From: Hyphomicrobium sp. | GTDB taxonomy: Bacteria; Pseudomonadota; Alphaproteobacteria; Rhizobiales; Hyphomicrobiaceae | Length of the DNA stretch: 64,000 nt | Direction of reading: 5' to 3' | Assembly: GCA_025351425.1 (NCBI GenBank) | Contig: JANXVY010000027.1 | Location: 1 to 64,000 of the forward strand | Shown: in pieces, positions 49,812 to 58,751 of the stretch | Numbering within the stretch: the first letter of the stretch is position 1 | Layout: each line of letters begins with the position of its first letter | Position numbers and translations under genes: made by a program | The notes under the pieces: model-generated | What the model saw: only the letters and a program-made list of their open reading frames with translations | Database searches by the model: none | Told to the model about the DNA's origin: nothing

Positions 49812-51383
49812 ATGACCGCAATCACACGTCAATGGATCGGTAGCCTTGCGCTCGCGACCGCCATGGCCTTCGGCACCCAGGGCTTTGCCCCAACCATCGC
49901 CCCAGCGTTGGCGCAAGACGCCGAGGCCGCCCACGGTGCGCCCGCGAACGGCAAACCCGCGTCCGACAAGCCTAGCGAAAAACCGGCGGCAAAACCCGAA
50001 CTGCCCAAGCTGCCGGCCGACCAGACCACGCGGCACACCCTGCCGCTGGGGGCCAAGACGCTGAACTTCAATGTGACGGCCGGCGCAATCAAGCTGACGG
50101 ACCCAGAATCGGGCGCCCCGCGCGCCGACGTCGCCTACATCGCGTTCAAGCTGGTGGACGCCGACCCCAAGACGCGGCCGGTGGCGTTCGTGTTCAACGG
50201 CGGCCCGGGTTATGCATCCGCCTGGCTCAATCTCGGCGCGCTCGGCCCCTGGCGATTGCCGATGGACGCCGATGCAGCGCGGCCCTCGGCCAGCGCCGTC
50301 GTCACCGACAATCCGCAGTCCTGGCTCGATTTCACCGACTTAGTGTTCATCGACCCGCCCGGCACCGGTTACAGCCGCGTGACCGGCGACAAGGAGGCCC
50401 AGAAAGCGTTTTATTCGGTGAGCGGCGACATTGACGCGTTGGCGGCCACGATCCGCCGCTGGAGCGAAGCGAACGACCGCATGCTGAGCCCGAAGTTCAT
50501 CGTCGGCGAAAGCTACGGCGGCTTCCGGGCGCCCAAGATCGCCCACAAGCTGCAAGTGGAACAGGGCGTCGGCGTCAACGGCCTGGTGCTGCTTTCGCCG
50601 GTGCTCGATTTCGGCCGCTTCTACGCAGCCAATTCCGTTCTCGGCCTGGCAGCCCGCCTACCGGGAATGGCGGCGACCCTCCGGGAACGCAAAGGCCCGA
50701 TCACGCGCGAGAGCATGAAGGACGTGGAGGACTACGCGACCGGCGCATTCATCAACGATCTGATGAAAGGCCCCAACGACGAGCAGGCCGTTGCGCGGCT
50801 CTCGGCCAAGGTCGCAGAGCTGACCGGGCTCGACGCAGCGCTGGTGCGCCAGCTCGGCGGCCGCGTGCCGTTGTCGACGTTCGCCCGCGAAGTCAATCGC
50901 GCCGACAAGCGCGTCTCCAGCATGTACGATGGCAACCTCACCGGCCTCGACCCGTCGCCGTTCTCGACCAACAGTTACGCAGACGATCAACTGCGGTTAG
51001 GCCTGCATGCCCCGCTGATCCAAGCGATGGTCGACATCTATCACCGCAAGCTCAACTGGAACGTGGAGAACGGCCGCTACCTGTTCTTCAATGAAGCGGC
51101 AAACAACCAATGGGAATTCGGCAAGAAGTCTCCCGAAGCGGTCCATGATCTGGAGAATGCGCTGGCGCTCGACCCCGGCATGCGTGTGCTGGTTGCCCAC
51201 GGCCTGACCGATCTCGTGACGCCCTATTTCGAAAGCAAGCTGGTGCTCGACCAGATCCCGCAGACGGGCGCGCCCGGCCGCCTCAAGCTGCAGGTCTACC
51301 CCGGCGGCCACATGATGTATTCGCGCGACGCCTCGCGTCAAGCCCTCCACGACGACGCCAAGGCGCTGTTCGAGGGGAAGTGA
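49812..51383 (+). CDS. Peptidase S10 (serine carboxypeptidase) family protein
   Basis: A 523-residue secreted protein. A signal peptide (ending near APALAQ) is followed by an Ala/Pro/Lys linker and an alpha/beta-hydrolase of family S10. The oxyanion region is FVFNGGPGYASAW, the nucleophile S234 is in GESYGG, D467 in HGLTDLVTPY, and H500 in PGGHMMY. Bacterial S10 proteins are probably periplasmic carboxypeptidases. The gene lies between mltA and the Tim44-like gene on the opposite strand. Confidence 0.9.
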   Translation: MTAITRQWIGSLALATAMAFGTQGFAPTIAPALAQDAEAAHGAPANGKPASDKPSEKPAAKPELPKLPADQTTRHTLPLGAKTLNFNVTAGAIKLTDPESGAPRADVAYIAFKLVDADPKTRPVAFVFNGGPGYASAWLNLGALGPWRLPMDADAARPSASAVVTDNPQSWLDFTDLVFIDPPGTGYSRVTGDKEAQKAFYSVSGDIDALAATIRRWSEANDRMLSPKFIVGESYGGFRAPKIAHKLQVEQGVGVNGLVLLSPVLDFGRFYAANSVLGLAARLPGMAATLRERKGPITRESMKDVEDYATGAFINDLMKGPNDEQAVARLSAKVAELTGLDAALVRQLGGRVPLSTFAREVNRADKRVSSMYDGNLTGLDPSPFSTNSYADDQLRLGLHAPLIQAMVDIYHRKLNWNVENGRYLFFNEAANNQWEFGKKSPEAVHDLENALALDPGMRVLVAHGLTDLVTPYFESKLVLDQIPQTGAPGRLKLQVYPGGHMMYSRDASRQALHDDAKALFEGK

Positions 51384-51403
51384 GGATCGGATAAACCAGC
51401 CGT

Positions 51404-51440
51404 CCCTATTCCCTACCCCCGCAAGGGGGAGGGGAATAGG
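51404..51440. terminator. Terminator hairpin between S10 peptidase and Tim44-like gene
   Basis: Long inverted repeat CCTATTCCCTACCCCC / GGGGGAGGGGAATAGG with a GCAA loop and one mismatch, placed exactly between the convergent stops at 51383 and 51442. It probably ends both transcripts. Confidence 0.7.
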
Positions 51441-51441
51441 A

Positions 51442-52167
51442 TCAGCTCTCCTGGGTGGCGATAAGCTTCCAGTTGAGGTTCTGGCGCGCGCGCGCGGTGG
51501 AAACGTCGCGCGAGAACGTCCACACGTCGGTGACTTCCTTGATTTTCTGCGGATCGCCTCCGGTGACCATGCCGGCGCGGTCGCGCGTTGCGGTGATCAA
51601 TTGGCTGACAAACCGGACCGTGATGCTGGCAACGCCATTGCGGGTTTCGGCTTCGACGATGTCGGCCTTGTTGATGCCAACGAAGCTCTGGTCGATCAGC
51701 TCGCCGCGCTTGTCGCGGGCGACGATTTCTGCGGCGAATTCATCGAACACTTCGCGCGACAGCAGATCTTTCAGCGTCTTGCGGTTGCCCTCGGCAAACG
51801 CAGTGACGATCATTTCATAGGCCTGCTTTGCGCCCTTGACGAAGACGGCCGGGTCGAACATCGCGTCATACTTGTAAATGTCCAGCAGGCCCTGTGCGAC
51901 GGCCGAGTCGCCGGCGGCAAAGATCCTGATCCGCTGCTCGGCATCCGCCAGCGCGACATCTCCGGCAGGCGGTGCCGGCGCGTCACGGCGTGGCATGGTG
52001 ACGACGTTGGTGTCCGCGGTCGAAGTAGTGCGGCGGCGCTCGGCGGCCCGCTCCTCGCGGCGCGTGTCCCCGCCCGTGTCCTTGCCCAGCACGCTGCGCA
52101 GCTTCAGGATCGCCAACACCGCGACGACCAGCGTGATCAGGGTGAAGAGATCCAATTTGCCATCCAT
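51442..52167 (-). CDS. Tim44/TimA family adaptor protein
   Basis: A 241-residue protein with an N-terminal membrane anchor (MDGKLDLFTLITLVVAVLAIL), a charged linker, and a Tim44-like domain (about 90-238). The latter has FVKGAKQAYEMIVTAFAEGN, LKDLLSREVFDEFAAEI and a C-terminal VWTFSRDVSTARARQNLNW. Alphaproteobacterial TimA is related to mitochondrial Tim44 and is bound to the inner membrane. It is divergent from fxsA. Confidence 0.9.
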   Translation of the reverse strand: MDGKLDLFTLITLVVAVLAILKLRSVLGKDTGGDTRREERAAERRRTTSTADTNVVTMPRRDAPAPPAGDVALADAEQRIRIFAAGDSAVAQGLLDIYKYDAMFDPAVFVKGAKQAYEMIVTAFAEGNRKTLKDLLSREVFDEFAAEIVARDKRGELIDQSFVGINKADIVEAETRNGVASITVRFVSQLITATRDRAGMVTGGDPQKIKEVTDVWTFSRDVSTARARQNLNWKLIATQES

Positions 52168-52463
52168 GATTGAGCTACAGCTTCCATAAGGGACAGGTGC
52201 CCGGTCCGGCACGCCCGGCCACTAACCATGGCCCGAGACATGTGGGGATCGTGGGCGCTGTTCACCGGCTTCGATTGAACAGGTCATGCGGCCAAAGTTT
52301 CAGAAACTTCGGCTGTCATGCCGCCATCAGTGCTATTGATGTAAGACACAAGTGCGCTAAAGCCAACCCGGTAATCAGCACGGCAGGACGCCTGACCGCG
52401 CAGATCGTACACCTGCCAGGGACACCACAGCCTAGCCGCCCGGGCCTTAACCTAGGTCAATTC

Positions 52464-52985
52464 ATGCCGCCGACGGGCCTTATCATTCTTATTTTGTTGA
52501 TCGCGCTCCCGCTGCTGGAGATCGCGCTGCTCATCAAGGTCGGCACGTTGATCGGCGTGTGGGCGACGCTGACGATCATCGTGGGCACCTTCATCGCCGG
52601 CATTGCCTTGGTGCAGCACCAAGGCTTAGGCGTCGCCCGGCGCATGGTGCAGACGGCCCGCTCCGGCGAGCCCCCGCTCGAGCCGATGATGGAAAGCATG
52701 CTGCTGTGGTTCGCCGGCGCATGCCTCATCCTGCCCGGACTGATCACCGATTGCATCGGCCTGCTGCTCATGATCCCACCCGTGCGCCAGGCGGTAGCCC
52801 AATGGGGCGTCTCCAAAGGCTTTCCGATGTTTGCAGGTTCTGCACGCGGACGTCGGCGCGGACGCAGCGGCGGCGAACCCCGGCGTACACCCGGACACGG
52901 CCCGACGATCGAGGCGAGCTACGAACGGCTTGACGAGAAGGCGGGCAAGCCGCGCGGCGACGGATCCAGCAACGGTCCGGCATAA
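52464..52985 (+). CDS. fxsA: FxsA family membrane protein
   Basis: A 173-residue inner-membrane protein with three to four helices: LIILILLIALPLLEIALLIK, the conserved VGTLIGVWATLTIIVGTFIAG, ARSGEPPLEPMMESMLL, then LILPGLITDCIGLLLMIPPVR. In E. coli FxsA overexpression relieves F-plasmid exclusion of phage T7. The tail (about 125-173) is Arg/Gly-rich and disordered. The fxsA-secB order is usual in this group. Confidence 0.9.
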   Translation: MPPTGLIILILLIALPLLEIALLIKVGTLIGVWATLTIIVGTFIAGIALVQHQGLGVARRMVQTARSGEPPLEPMMESMLLWFAGACLILPGLITDCIGLLLMIPPVRQAVAQWGVSKGFPMFAGSARGRRRGRSGGEPRRTPGHGPTIEASYERLDEKAGKPRGDGSSNGPA

Positions 52986-53097
52986 CGAGGCACGCGCAAC
53001 GCCCTGCGATAATACCCCCATCATGCCGATTGCCGCGCGGAGCCGGGCATGGTAGCGAGCCGCGGCGGCTTATCGGATCGCAACCCAGGGGATGACA

Positions 53098-53583
53098 ATG
53101 GCAGATAAAAACAATGGCGAACAGGCACCGGCCCCGATGGGCGCCCAGGTCGTCGGCCAGTTCATCCGCGACTTGTCGTTTGAAAACCCCAACGTCGCGC
53201 TCCTGCTCGAAGGCCCTGGCGAAAACCCGAACCTCAAGATCGAAGTCAATGTGAACGCCGAACGCCTGAAGCCCGAACTGTTCCAGAGCGTCATCGACTT
53301 CAAGGCCCACGCAACCAACGCCAGCGGCACGATCTACATACTGGAATGCGTCTACGGCGGCCTGTTCAAGCTCCACAACGTGCCCGACCAGGCGCTGGAG
53401 CCGTTCCTGCTAATCAACTGCCCGACGATCCTGTTTCCATTCCTGCGCCGCCTTGTGGCCGACATCACGCGCGAAGGCGGCTTCCCCCCGCTGCTGCTCG
53501 ACCCGATCGACTTCGGCGGCCTCTACATGCGCCGCCAACAGGAAATGGCGGCCGGTCAGGCCGCAATGCAGCGCCCGAGCTGA
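53098..53583 (+). CDS. secB: Protein-export chaperone SecB
   Basis: A 161-residue homotetrameric chaperone delivering preproteins to SecA. It shows VVGQFIRDLSFENPN, VSIDF-type strands such as SVIDFKAHATN, YILECVYGGLFKL, and CPTILFPFLRRLVADITREGGFPPL followed by PIDFGGLY. The second of two close ATGs (53098) was chosen because the CAGGGG sequence ends 7 bases before it; the first, at 53092, is too close. Confidence 0.95.
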   Translation: MADKNNGEQAPAPMGAQVVGQFIRDLSFENPNVALLLEGPGENPNLKIEVNVNAERLKPELFQSVIDFKAHATNASGTIYILECVYGGLFKLHNVPDQALEPFLLINCPTILFPFLRRLVADITREGGFPPLLLDPIDFGGLYMRRQQEMAAGQAAMQRPS

Positions 53584-53655
53584 ACGAACACTTTAGGCGA
53601 GGGCCGCTTCGATTTTAACTGAAGTGCGATCCGCCAGCCGATCGCAATCGGCAGC

Positions 53656-54477
53656 TTATTCGGCAGCAGCCTTCTTTGCCGGCACGGTTGCAGGCTTCGA
53701 TGCTGGCGGCTTCTTGCTCTTCGCGGCCGCCAGCACTGCGGGCGGCTCGCCACTGCTGGCGAAGCTGAACAGCGACGATAACGGCGCGCTTTCGCTGACT
53801 CCGCCCGCATAGGACTGGAGCACCTTCACCTTTGCCCCGACCTTCGCGATCGAGGCGAGATGCACCACGTTCTCGTTCGTCAAGCGGAAGCACCCCGACG
53901 AATTTGCCCGCCCCACCGTGCGGTCGTTGTTGGTGCCGTGAATGCGATAGATCGTGTTGCCGAGATAGAGGGCGCGCGCACCATGCGGATTGAGCAAGCC
54001 GCCCGTGACCGTGACCGGAAGGCCGCTCATGCGCTGGTGCATTTCCGGCGGCGGCGTCCATGAGGGCCATGCAGCGATGCGGCTGATCGTCTCCGTGCCG
54101 GTCCAGGTGAAGCCGTCGCGGCCAACCGAGATGGGATACTGATAGGCCTTTTTGCCCGGCAGCACATAGAAGAGCCGGTGAGCTCTGGTGTCGACGATGA
54201 TCGATCCCACCTCCTCGTTCTGGTCCAGATAGACGATTGGAGGTGCGACCGGCTTGATGTCGGGCCTCTCACCGCCTTGCATGAATTTCGGATAGACCAC
54301 GTCGCCATAGCTTTTGCGGCGCTCGGCGCGCTCGGCTGCGTCCTGCTCCGCCTTCTTCCTGACATCGCTGTCAAAGACCGGACCGTTCTCGGTCATGCTG
54401 GACTGCGCAACGGCGGTTCGGCCGGTGAACCCAAGGCAGGCGGCCAGCACCAACATGATGGCGATGCAGCGTTTCAT
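53656..54477 (-). CDS. L,D-transpeptidase (YkuD domain)
   Basis: A 273-residue secreted cell-wall enzyme: signal peptide (MKRCIAIMLVLAACLGFTG...VAQ), then the YkuD domain (about 90-215). The catalytic motif is H180-GTNN ... SSGC196FR. PISVGRDGFTWTG is the typical substrate-side loop. It makes 3-3 cross-links or attaches proteins to peptidoglycan. A C-terminal tail rich in Lys, Ala and Pro is unusual and may bind the wall or be disordered. It is placed between secB and dnaQ. Confidence 0.92.
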   Translation of the reverse strand: MKRCIAIMLVLAACLGFTGRTAVAQSSMTENGPVFDSDVRKKAEQDAAERAERRKSYGDVVYPKFMQGGERPDIKPVAPPIVYLDQNEEVGSIIVDTRAHRLFYVLPGKKAYQYPISVGRDGFTWTGTETISRIAAWPSWTPPPEMHQRMSGLPVTVTGGLLNPHGARALYLGNTIYRIHGTNNDRTVGRANSSGCFRLTNENVVHLASIAKVGAKVKVLQSYAGGVSESAPLSSLFSFASSGEPPAVLAAAKSKKPPASKPATVPAKKAAAE

Positions 54478-54642
54478 GCGGTTCCCCTTGTAGCTGTGTC
54501 TGACGTCGCCGCCAGCCCGTGATTTCCATACAACAAGCTATGAGGCCTCGTAGGAACGCGACAAGTCGCGCGAGACATTTGCAGCGATCGTTGTTCGCGA
54601 CTGTGGCTCCGTTGCGCCAGAAACAAGCCGATCGCAGCAGCC

Positions 54643-55350
54643 CTACGCATCGAACCGGCCCCAGATCGCCTTGGCACCGAGTTGCCCGATGAAAGCTGCA
54701 TGCGCGTCGAGGTCGGCCTGCGTCAAGCGAGCGGGAAGCAGCTGCGGACGGACTTTGGCAGCAGCGCGGGCGGCAGCCTGCGTGCGCCCATTCGAAGGGC
54801 CGGGAGCAGGTGCGCGGCTGGAAAGGCTGAGCGCGGTCTGCCGCTCGCCGAGCAGTTCGAGATAGACTTCGGCTAGCAGCAGACTGTCGACGATCGCCCC
54901 GTGCTTGACCCGCGACGACGTATCGATGCCATAGCGTTTGCAAAGCGCATCCAGGCTGTTGGGCCCGGCTGGATGCTTGCGGCGCGCGAGCGCAAGCGTA
55001 TCGACGACGCGGGTCATGCTGAGCGCGGAATGCTTGAGGCGAGTGAGCTCGGCATTGAGAAAGCCGATGTCGAACGTGGCGTTGTGGATGACCAGCGTAT
55101 CGCCACCGATGAAGGCGAGAAAGTCGCTTGCAACCGTCGCAAACAACGGCTTGTCCTTGAGGAACGCGGTCGAAATGCCGTGCACCGCCTGCGCTTCGGC
55201 CGGCACGTCGCGCTCGGGGTTGATGAAAACGTGATATTCGCGGCCTGTCGGCATCCTGTTGATCAGCTCGACGCAACCGATTTCGATCAGCCGGTCGCCG
55301 GTCTTGGGGTCGAGGCCCGTCGTTTCGGTATCAAGAACAATTTCTCTCAC
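54643..55350 (-). CDS. dnaQ: DNA polymerase III epsilon subunit
   Basis: A 235-residue 3'-5' proofreading exonuclease. Exo I is VLDTETTGLDP, Exo II is VIHNATFDIGFLN, and the Exo III region is KHGAIVDSLLLAEVY (H and D of DEDDh). The start is GTG 55350 (VREIVLDTETTG), where homology begins; an extension to 55515 would overlap coaE. It is the last gene of ppsR-maf-aroE-coaE-dnaQ, 16 bases after coaE. Confidence 0.94.
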   Translation of the reverse strand: MREIVLDTETTGLDPKTGDRLIEIGCVELINRMPTGREYHVFINPERDVPAEAQAVHGISTAFLKDKPLFATVASDFLAFIGGDTLVIHNATFDIGFLNAELTRLKHSALSMTRVVDTLALARRKHPAGPNSLDALCKRYGIDTSSRVKHGAIVDSLLLAEVYLELLGERQTALSLSSRAPAPGPSNGRTQAAARAAAKVRPQLLPARLTQADLDAHAAFIGQLGAKAIWGRFDA

Positions 55351-55366
55351 AGTCGGACTTTCAAAG

Positions 55367-55993
55367 TCAGGCCTCGTTGCGGGTCCAATAGCGCTGAAAC
55401 GCGACTGCCGGCCGCAGCGTAAGCTGCTGCAAGATGTGATCGATTTGCCCGTAGGTGTCTGTAACCGGTCCACTGGTATCCACGACAAAATCGGCCTTGG
55501 CGCGCTTATCGGCATCGCTCAGCTGGCGCGAGAGCATGGTGGCAAGCTTTTCGTCGGTCATACCGGGACGCTGCAACACGCGGGCGCGTTGGGTCGTGGC
55601 ATCCGCCGAGACGACAATGACGGCATCGACGGTCTGATCGCCGCGCGTCTCAAACAGCAGGGGAATTTCGAGTACGGCAAACCGCGCACCCTCGGCGTGC
55701 TCTGCCTGGACGAAATTCCACGACGCTTCCCGCACCAACGGATGAATGATGGCTTCCAGCGTCTGGAAACCGCCGGCGTTCTTGCCGAGCGCAGCGGTAA
55801 GCCGGGCGCGGTCGACGCGGCCATTGACGACGGTGCCGGGAAACGTCGCTTCGATCAGCGGCAACACCGGCCCCTCATAGACCCGGTGGACCTCCGCGTC
55901 GGCATCGAACACGCCGATACCGAGCTCGCGAAAATGCGCAGCCGCCTTCGATTTTCCCATCCCGATGGACCCTGTGAGGCCAATGATGAGCAT
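55367..55993 (-). CDS. coaE: Dephospho-CoA kinase
   Basis: A 208-residue P-loop kinase catalysing the last step of CoA synthesis. The P-loop is GLTGSIGMGKS; FDADAEVHRVYE and the lid region QRARVLQRPGMTDEK follow. The ATG overlaps the aroE TGA by one base (TGATG), showing tight coupling. An ATG-free upstream extension of the frame runs into aroE and was rejected. Confidence 0.94.
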   Translation of the reverse strand: MLIIGLTGSIGMGKSKAAAHFRELGIGVFDADAEVHRVYEGPVLPLIEATFPGTVVNGRVDRARLTAALGKNAGGFQTLEAIIHPLVREASWNFVQAEHAEGARFAVLEIPLLFETRGDQTVDAVIVVSADATTQRARVLQRPGMTDEKLATMLSRQLSDADKRAKADFVVDTSGPVTDTYGQIDHILQQLTLRPAVAFQRYWTRNEA

Positions 55994-56823
55994 CACGCAC
56001 CCTCGATATCGGCTCGGATGAGCCGTGTCAGTTCGCCGCTCACCTCCGGGCAAACGCCAAACCAGCGCGCAAAGCCCGGCACGGCTTGATGCAGCAGCAT
56101 GCCCAAACCGTCGACGGTGGCAAGCCCTTGGAGCCGTGCGGCCGCCAGGAACGCTGTTTCCAGCGGAACGTAGACGATATCGGACACAACGCACGCGGAA
56201 TGGAAGGCGGAAAAATCAATGCCGATATCGCCAGCAGACTTGAGCCCGAGCGACGTCGTGTTGACGAGCACGCTCGCGTTTTGGGAGAGCGGCCCCCGTT
56301 GGTGCCAGTCGTGCACCCTGACGCGCGGCCCGAACGCTTGGGCAAGCGCCGCAGCCCGCTCCCGCGAACGGTTGAAAAGCCGGATTTCTCCAACACCCGC
56401 TTGCAGAAAACCGTAGACGATGGCACGAGCAGCGCCGCCCGCCCCCAGGATCGACACCGGCGCGTCCCGCAGCGCCCAGTTTGACGCGCGTTCCGTGAGA
56501 TAGGTCATGTAGCCGTAGGTGTCGGTGTTGGCGCAATGGAGCGTGCCGCCATCGAGCCATAAGGTGTTGGCGGCCCCGACCGCGACCGCAGACGCATCGC
56601 GCTCAGCGCTGGCGCGGTACGCTGCTTCCTTGTGCGGCACGGTGACATTGCATCCGCAAAACCCGCGCTCCGCGAGAGAAGCGAGGAAGCCGCCCAGCTC
56701 CTCAGGCTTCACCGCCACTTTCGTGTACGTGCCCTCGATGCCGTAGGTCTTGAGCCAATAGCCGTGAATGAGCGGCGAGCGCGAATGTTCAATAGGCCAG
56801 CCGATGACGCATGCATTTTTCAT
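55993..56823 (-). CDS. aroE: Shikimate dehydrogenase
   Basis: A 276-residue NADP enzyme of aromatic amino acid synthesis. N-terminal GWPIEHSRSPLIHGYW, catalytic Lys in NVTVPHKE, catalytic Asp in CANTDTYGY, the dinucleotide motif GAGGAARAIVYG, and the NRSRERA phosphate loop are all present. It lies 57 bases after maf and one base overlapped with coaE. Confidence 0.95.
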   Translation of the reverse strand: MKNACVIGWPIEHSRSPLIHGYWLKTYGIEGTYTKVAVKPEELGGFLASLAERGFCGCNVTVPHKEAAYRASAERDASAVAVGAANTLWLDGGTLHCANTDTYGYMTYLTERASNWALRDAPVSILGAGGAARAIVYGFLQAGVGEIRLFNRSRERAAALAQAFGPRVRVHDWHQRGPLSQNASVLVNTTSLGLKSAGDIGIDFSAFHSACVVSDIVYVPLETAFLAAARLQGLATVDGLGMLLHQAVPGFARWFGVCPEVSGELTRLIRADIEGA

Positions 56824-56880
56824 TTAGAAAAGATCATCTCTCAAGCCCACGGGTCGAGGGCGCGCGCATCCCGATGTTGC

Positions 56881-57492
56881 CTAAACCTCGAGAGCTCCCC
56901 GCGCACGCAATTCCGCGAGCAGCGGCATCATCGGCAGCCCAAGAATCGTGAAATAATCGCCGTCCACATAATCGAACAGTTGCAGTCCGAGCCCCTCGTA
57001 TTCATACGCGCCGACGCAGTGGCAGATATCATCGCCGGCCTGGGTAAGGTAGTCGTCGAGAAACGCATCCGAAAACGCGCGCATGGTCAGCCGTGCGGTG
57101 CGCACAGCCGCCCACACGACGTCGCCATTCTGGGCGAGCGCCACCCCGGAGTGGAGTTCATGGGTTTGCCCGCGTAAGCGCCTCAGCTGGTCGCGCGCCG
57201 CGTCCAGATCCTTGGGCTTCTCGAAAATAACAGGATCGAGCCAGAGCACCTGATCGGCCCCGATGACCAGCGCTTGCGCGTGTTGCCGGCTGACCGCCTG
57301 GGCCTTGGCCAGAGCAAGTGCACCCGCAACGCTGCCCGGTTCTACGGTATCGCGGCCTTCGAGCCCGGCCCGCAATGCGGGCTCGTCCACATCGGCGGGG
57401 ATTACTGAAAACGCGACGCCCGCAGCGGACAGCAATTTGCGGCGGATGGCACTGCCGGACGCGAGAATAATTGGACAGGTCGCGCCGCCCAT
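56881..57492 (-). CDS. Maf-like nucleotide pyrophosphatase
   Basis: A 203-residue Maf family NTP pyrophosphatase that hydrolyses non-canonical or modified nucleotides. ILASGSAIRRKLLSAAG is the substrate loop, GADQVLWLD the acidic site, and LRRLRGQTHELHSGVAL the second signature. The SxSPRR motif is here SGSAIRR, a small departure. The ATG overlaps the ppsR TGA by one base. Confidence 0.9.
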   Translation of the reverse strand: MGGATCPIILASGSAIRRKLLSAAGVAFSVIPADVDEPALRAGLEGRDTVEPGSVAGALALAKAQAVSRQHAQALVIGADQVLWLDPVIFEKPKDLDAARDQLRRLRGQTHELHSGVALAQNGDVVWAAVRTARLTMRAFSDAFLDDYLTQAGDDICHCVGAYEYEGLGLQLFDYVDGDYFTILGLPMMPLLAELRARGALEV

Positions 57493-58355
57493 CACAGCGC
57501 CTCTTGGGGCACGCGGCCTTCCTTGTGATCTTGCATCAGCTTGATGATGGCCGCCGCGCTCTCTTCGATGGAGCGCCGCGTGACATCGAGCACCGGCCAG
57601 CCGTTTTGCGCGCATACGCGCCGCGAATGGGCGATCTCGGCCGCGATCTGCTGGCGGTCGACATAATCGTCGAGGTCGCGGTAGGAGAGATGTTCGGCGC
57701 GGTTGCGGCGGATTTCCGAAATCCGCTCGGCACTGGCGACGAGGCAGACGACGAACGCGGTATGGGGTTCAAACAGCTTGGCCGGCAGCGGCACGTTGGG
57801 CACGATCGGCACGTTCACGGTCTTGTAGCCGCGGTGCGCAAGATAGATCGAGGTCGGCGTTTTCGAGGTGCGCGAAATGCCGAGCAAGATGAGGTCGGCC
57901 TGGTTGAGATCGTCCGGCAGCTTGCCGTCGTCGTAGCTCATGGTGAAATTCATGGCATCGATGCGCCGAAAATAGGCGGCGTCCAGCACGTGCTGACCGG
58001 CAACCGTCGGCGTCTGCGGCGCCCCGAGATAGCTCTCGAACACCTGCATGATGGGCGCGAGCACATAAAGGGAAGGGATATTGAGATCCTTGCATCGCGT
58101 CTCGAGCTCATCGGCGAGCTCCTTGTTGACGACAGTATAGAGGACGATGCCCGGTGCCTGCTCGATCTCCTGCAACACGCGCTTCATCTGCTTGGCGGTG
58201 CGCACCAGCGGATGAATGTGCTCGATGGGGCGCACCATGGCGTATTGCACGGCGGCGGCCTTGGCGATCGTCGTCAGCGTTTCCCCGGTCGAATCCGAGA
58301 CGAGATGCAGATGGAAGAAGCTTGGCAGGGGGTTGGCCATCGGTGGAAAACTCAT
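57492..58355 (-). CDS. ppsR: Kinase/pyrophosphorylase (PPDK/PEPS regulatory protein family, DUF299)
   Basis: A 287-residue bifunctional regulator that phosphorylates and dephosphorylates pyruvate phosphate dikinase or PEP synthase. FHLHLVSDSTGETL opens the domain; the P-loop is GISRTSKTPTSIYLA; VPIVPNVPLP and SYRDLDDYVDRQQIAAEI are conserved. No SD clearly picks a start: GTG 58367, ATG 58355 and ATG 58340 are all possible. It is the gene on the left side of the hemE-facing origin region in alphaproteobacteria (RP001 homologue). Confidence 0.9.
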   Translation of the reverse strand: MSFPPMANPLPSFFHLHLVSDSTGETLTTIAKAAAVQYAMVRPIEHIHPLVRTAKQMKRVLQEIEQAPGIVLYTVVNKELADELETRCKDLNIPSLYVLAPIMQVFESYLGAPQTPTVAGQHVLDAAYFRRIDAMNFTMSYDDGKLPDDLNQADLILLGISRTSKTPTSIYLAHRGYKTVNVPIVPNVPLPAKLFEPHTAFVVCLVASAERISEIRRNRAEHLSYRDLDDYVDRQQIAAEIAHSRRVCAQNGWPVLDVTRRSIEESAAAIIKLMQDHKEGRVPQEAL

Positions 58356-58367
58356 GGGGTTCTGCAC

Positions 58368-58751
58368 AGCCCCAGGGGCTGAACCGAAGATGTGCCCGTC
58401 TCACGGCTCGCCCGTCAACGGTTTTGCCAACACCCCGTCTCGTTCGAATGATTTTCCAGCCGTTCGGGCAGTATTGTGGATGACCCGGTTTTGGAGCACT
58501 CATTCAACGCTTATCAACAAGGCTGCCCGCAACGTCGCTGCTGCAACCCATCCGCCAAACGATTGAATCGAGACGGATTCAAACCGTCTTGTGGTTTGAC
58601 GCCTCTCCTGCCATGAGATTTAGCGGCCCTCGCATCCCACACCCGTCACCTTGGGGAAATCCGTGGGACGCGTGCTTAATCCCCGTAACTCACCGCGTAA
58701 GAGTCATACTAACAGAATCTAGAATCTCTTTTCTCAAAGTGAAGTGAAGCG
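58368..58751. other. oriC: Candidate chromosome replication origin (oriC)
   Basis: The intergenic region between divergent ppsR (RP001 homologue) and hemE, the known position of the origin in Caulobacter and Rickettsia. DnaA-box-like 9-mers: TTATCAACA at 58511-58519, and TCATCCACA on the minus strand at 58475-58483, each one base off TTATCCACA. Five GANTC (CcrM) sites lie in 58565-58726. An AT-richer segment of 50 bases precedes hemE, a possible unwinding element. A 7-bp inverted repeat TTGAATC / GATTCAA at 58564-58582 overlaps two GANTC sites. Nothing here is coding. Confidence 0.55.
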
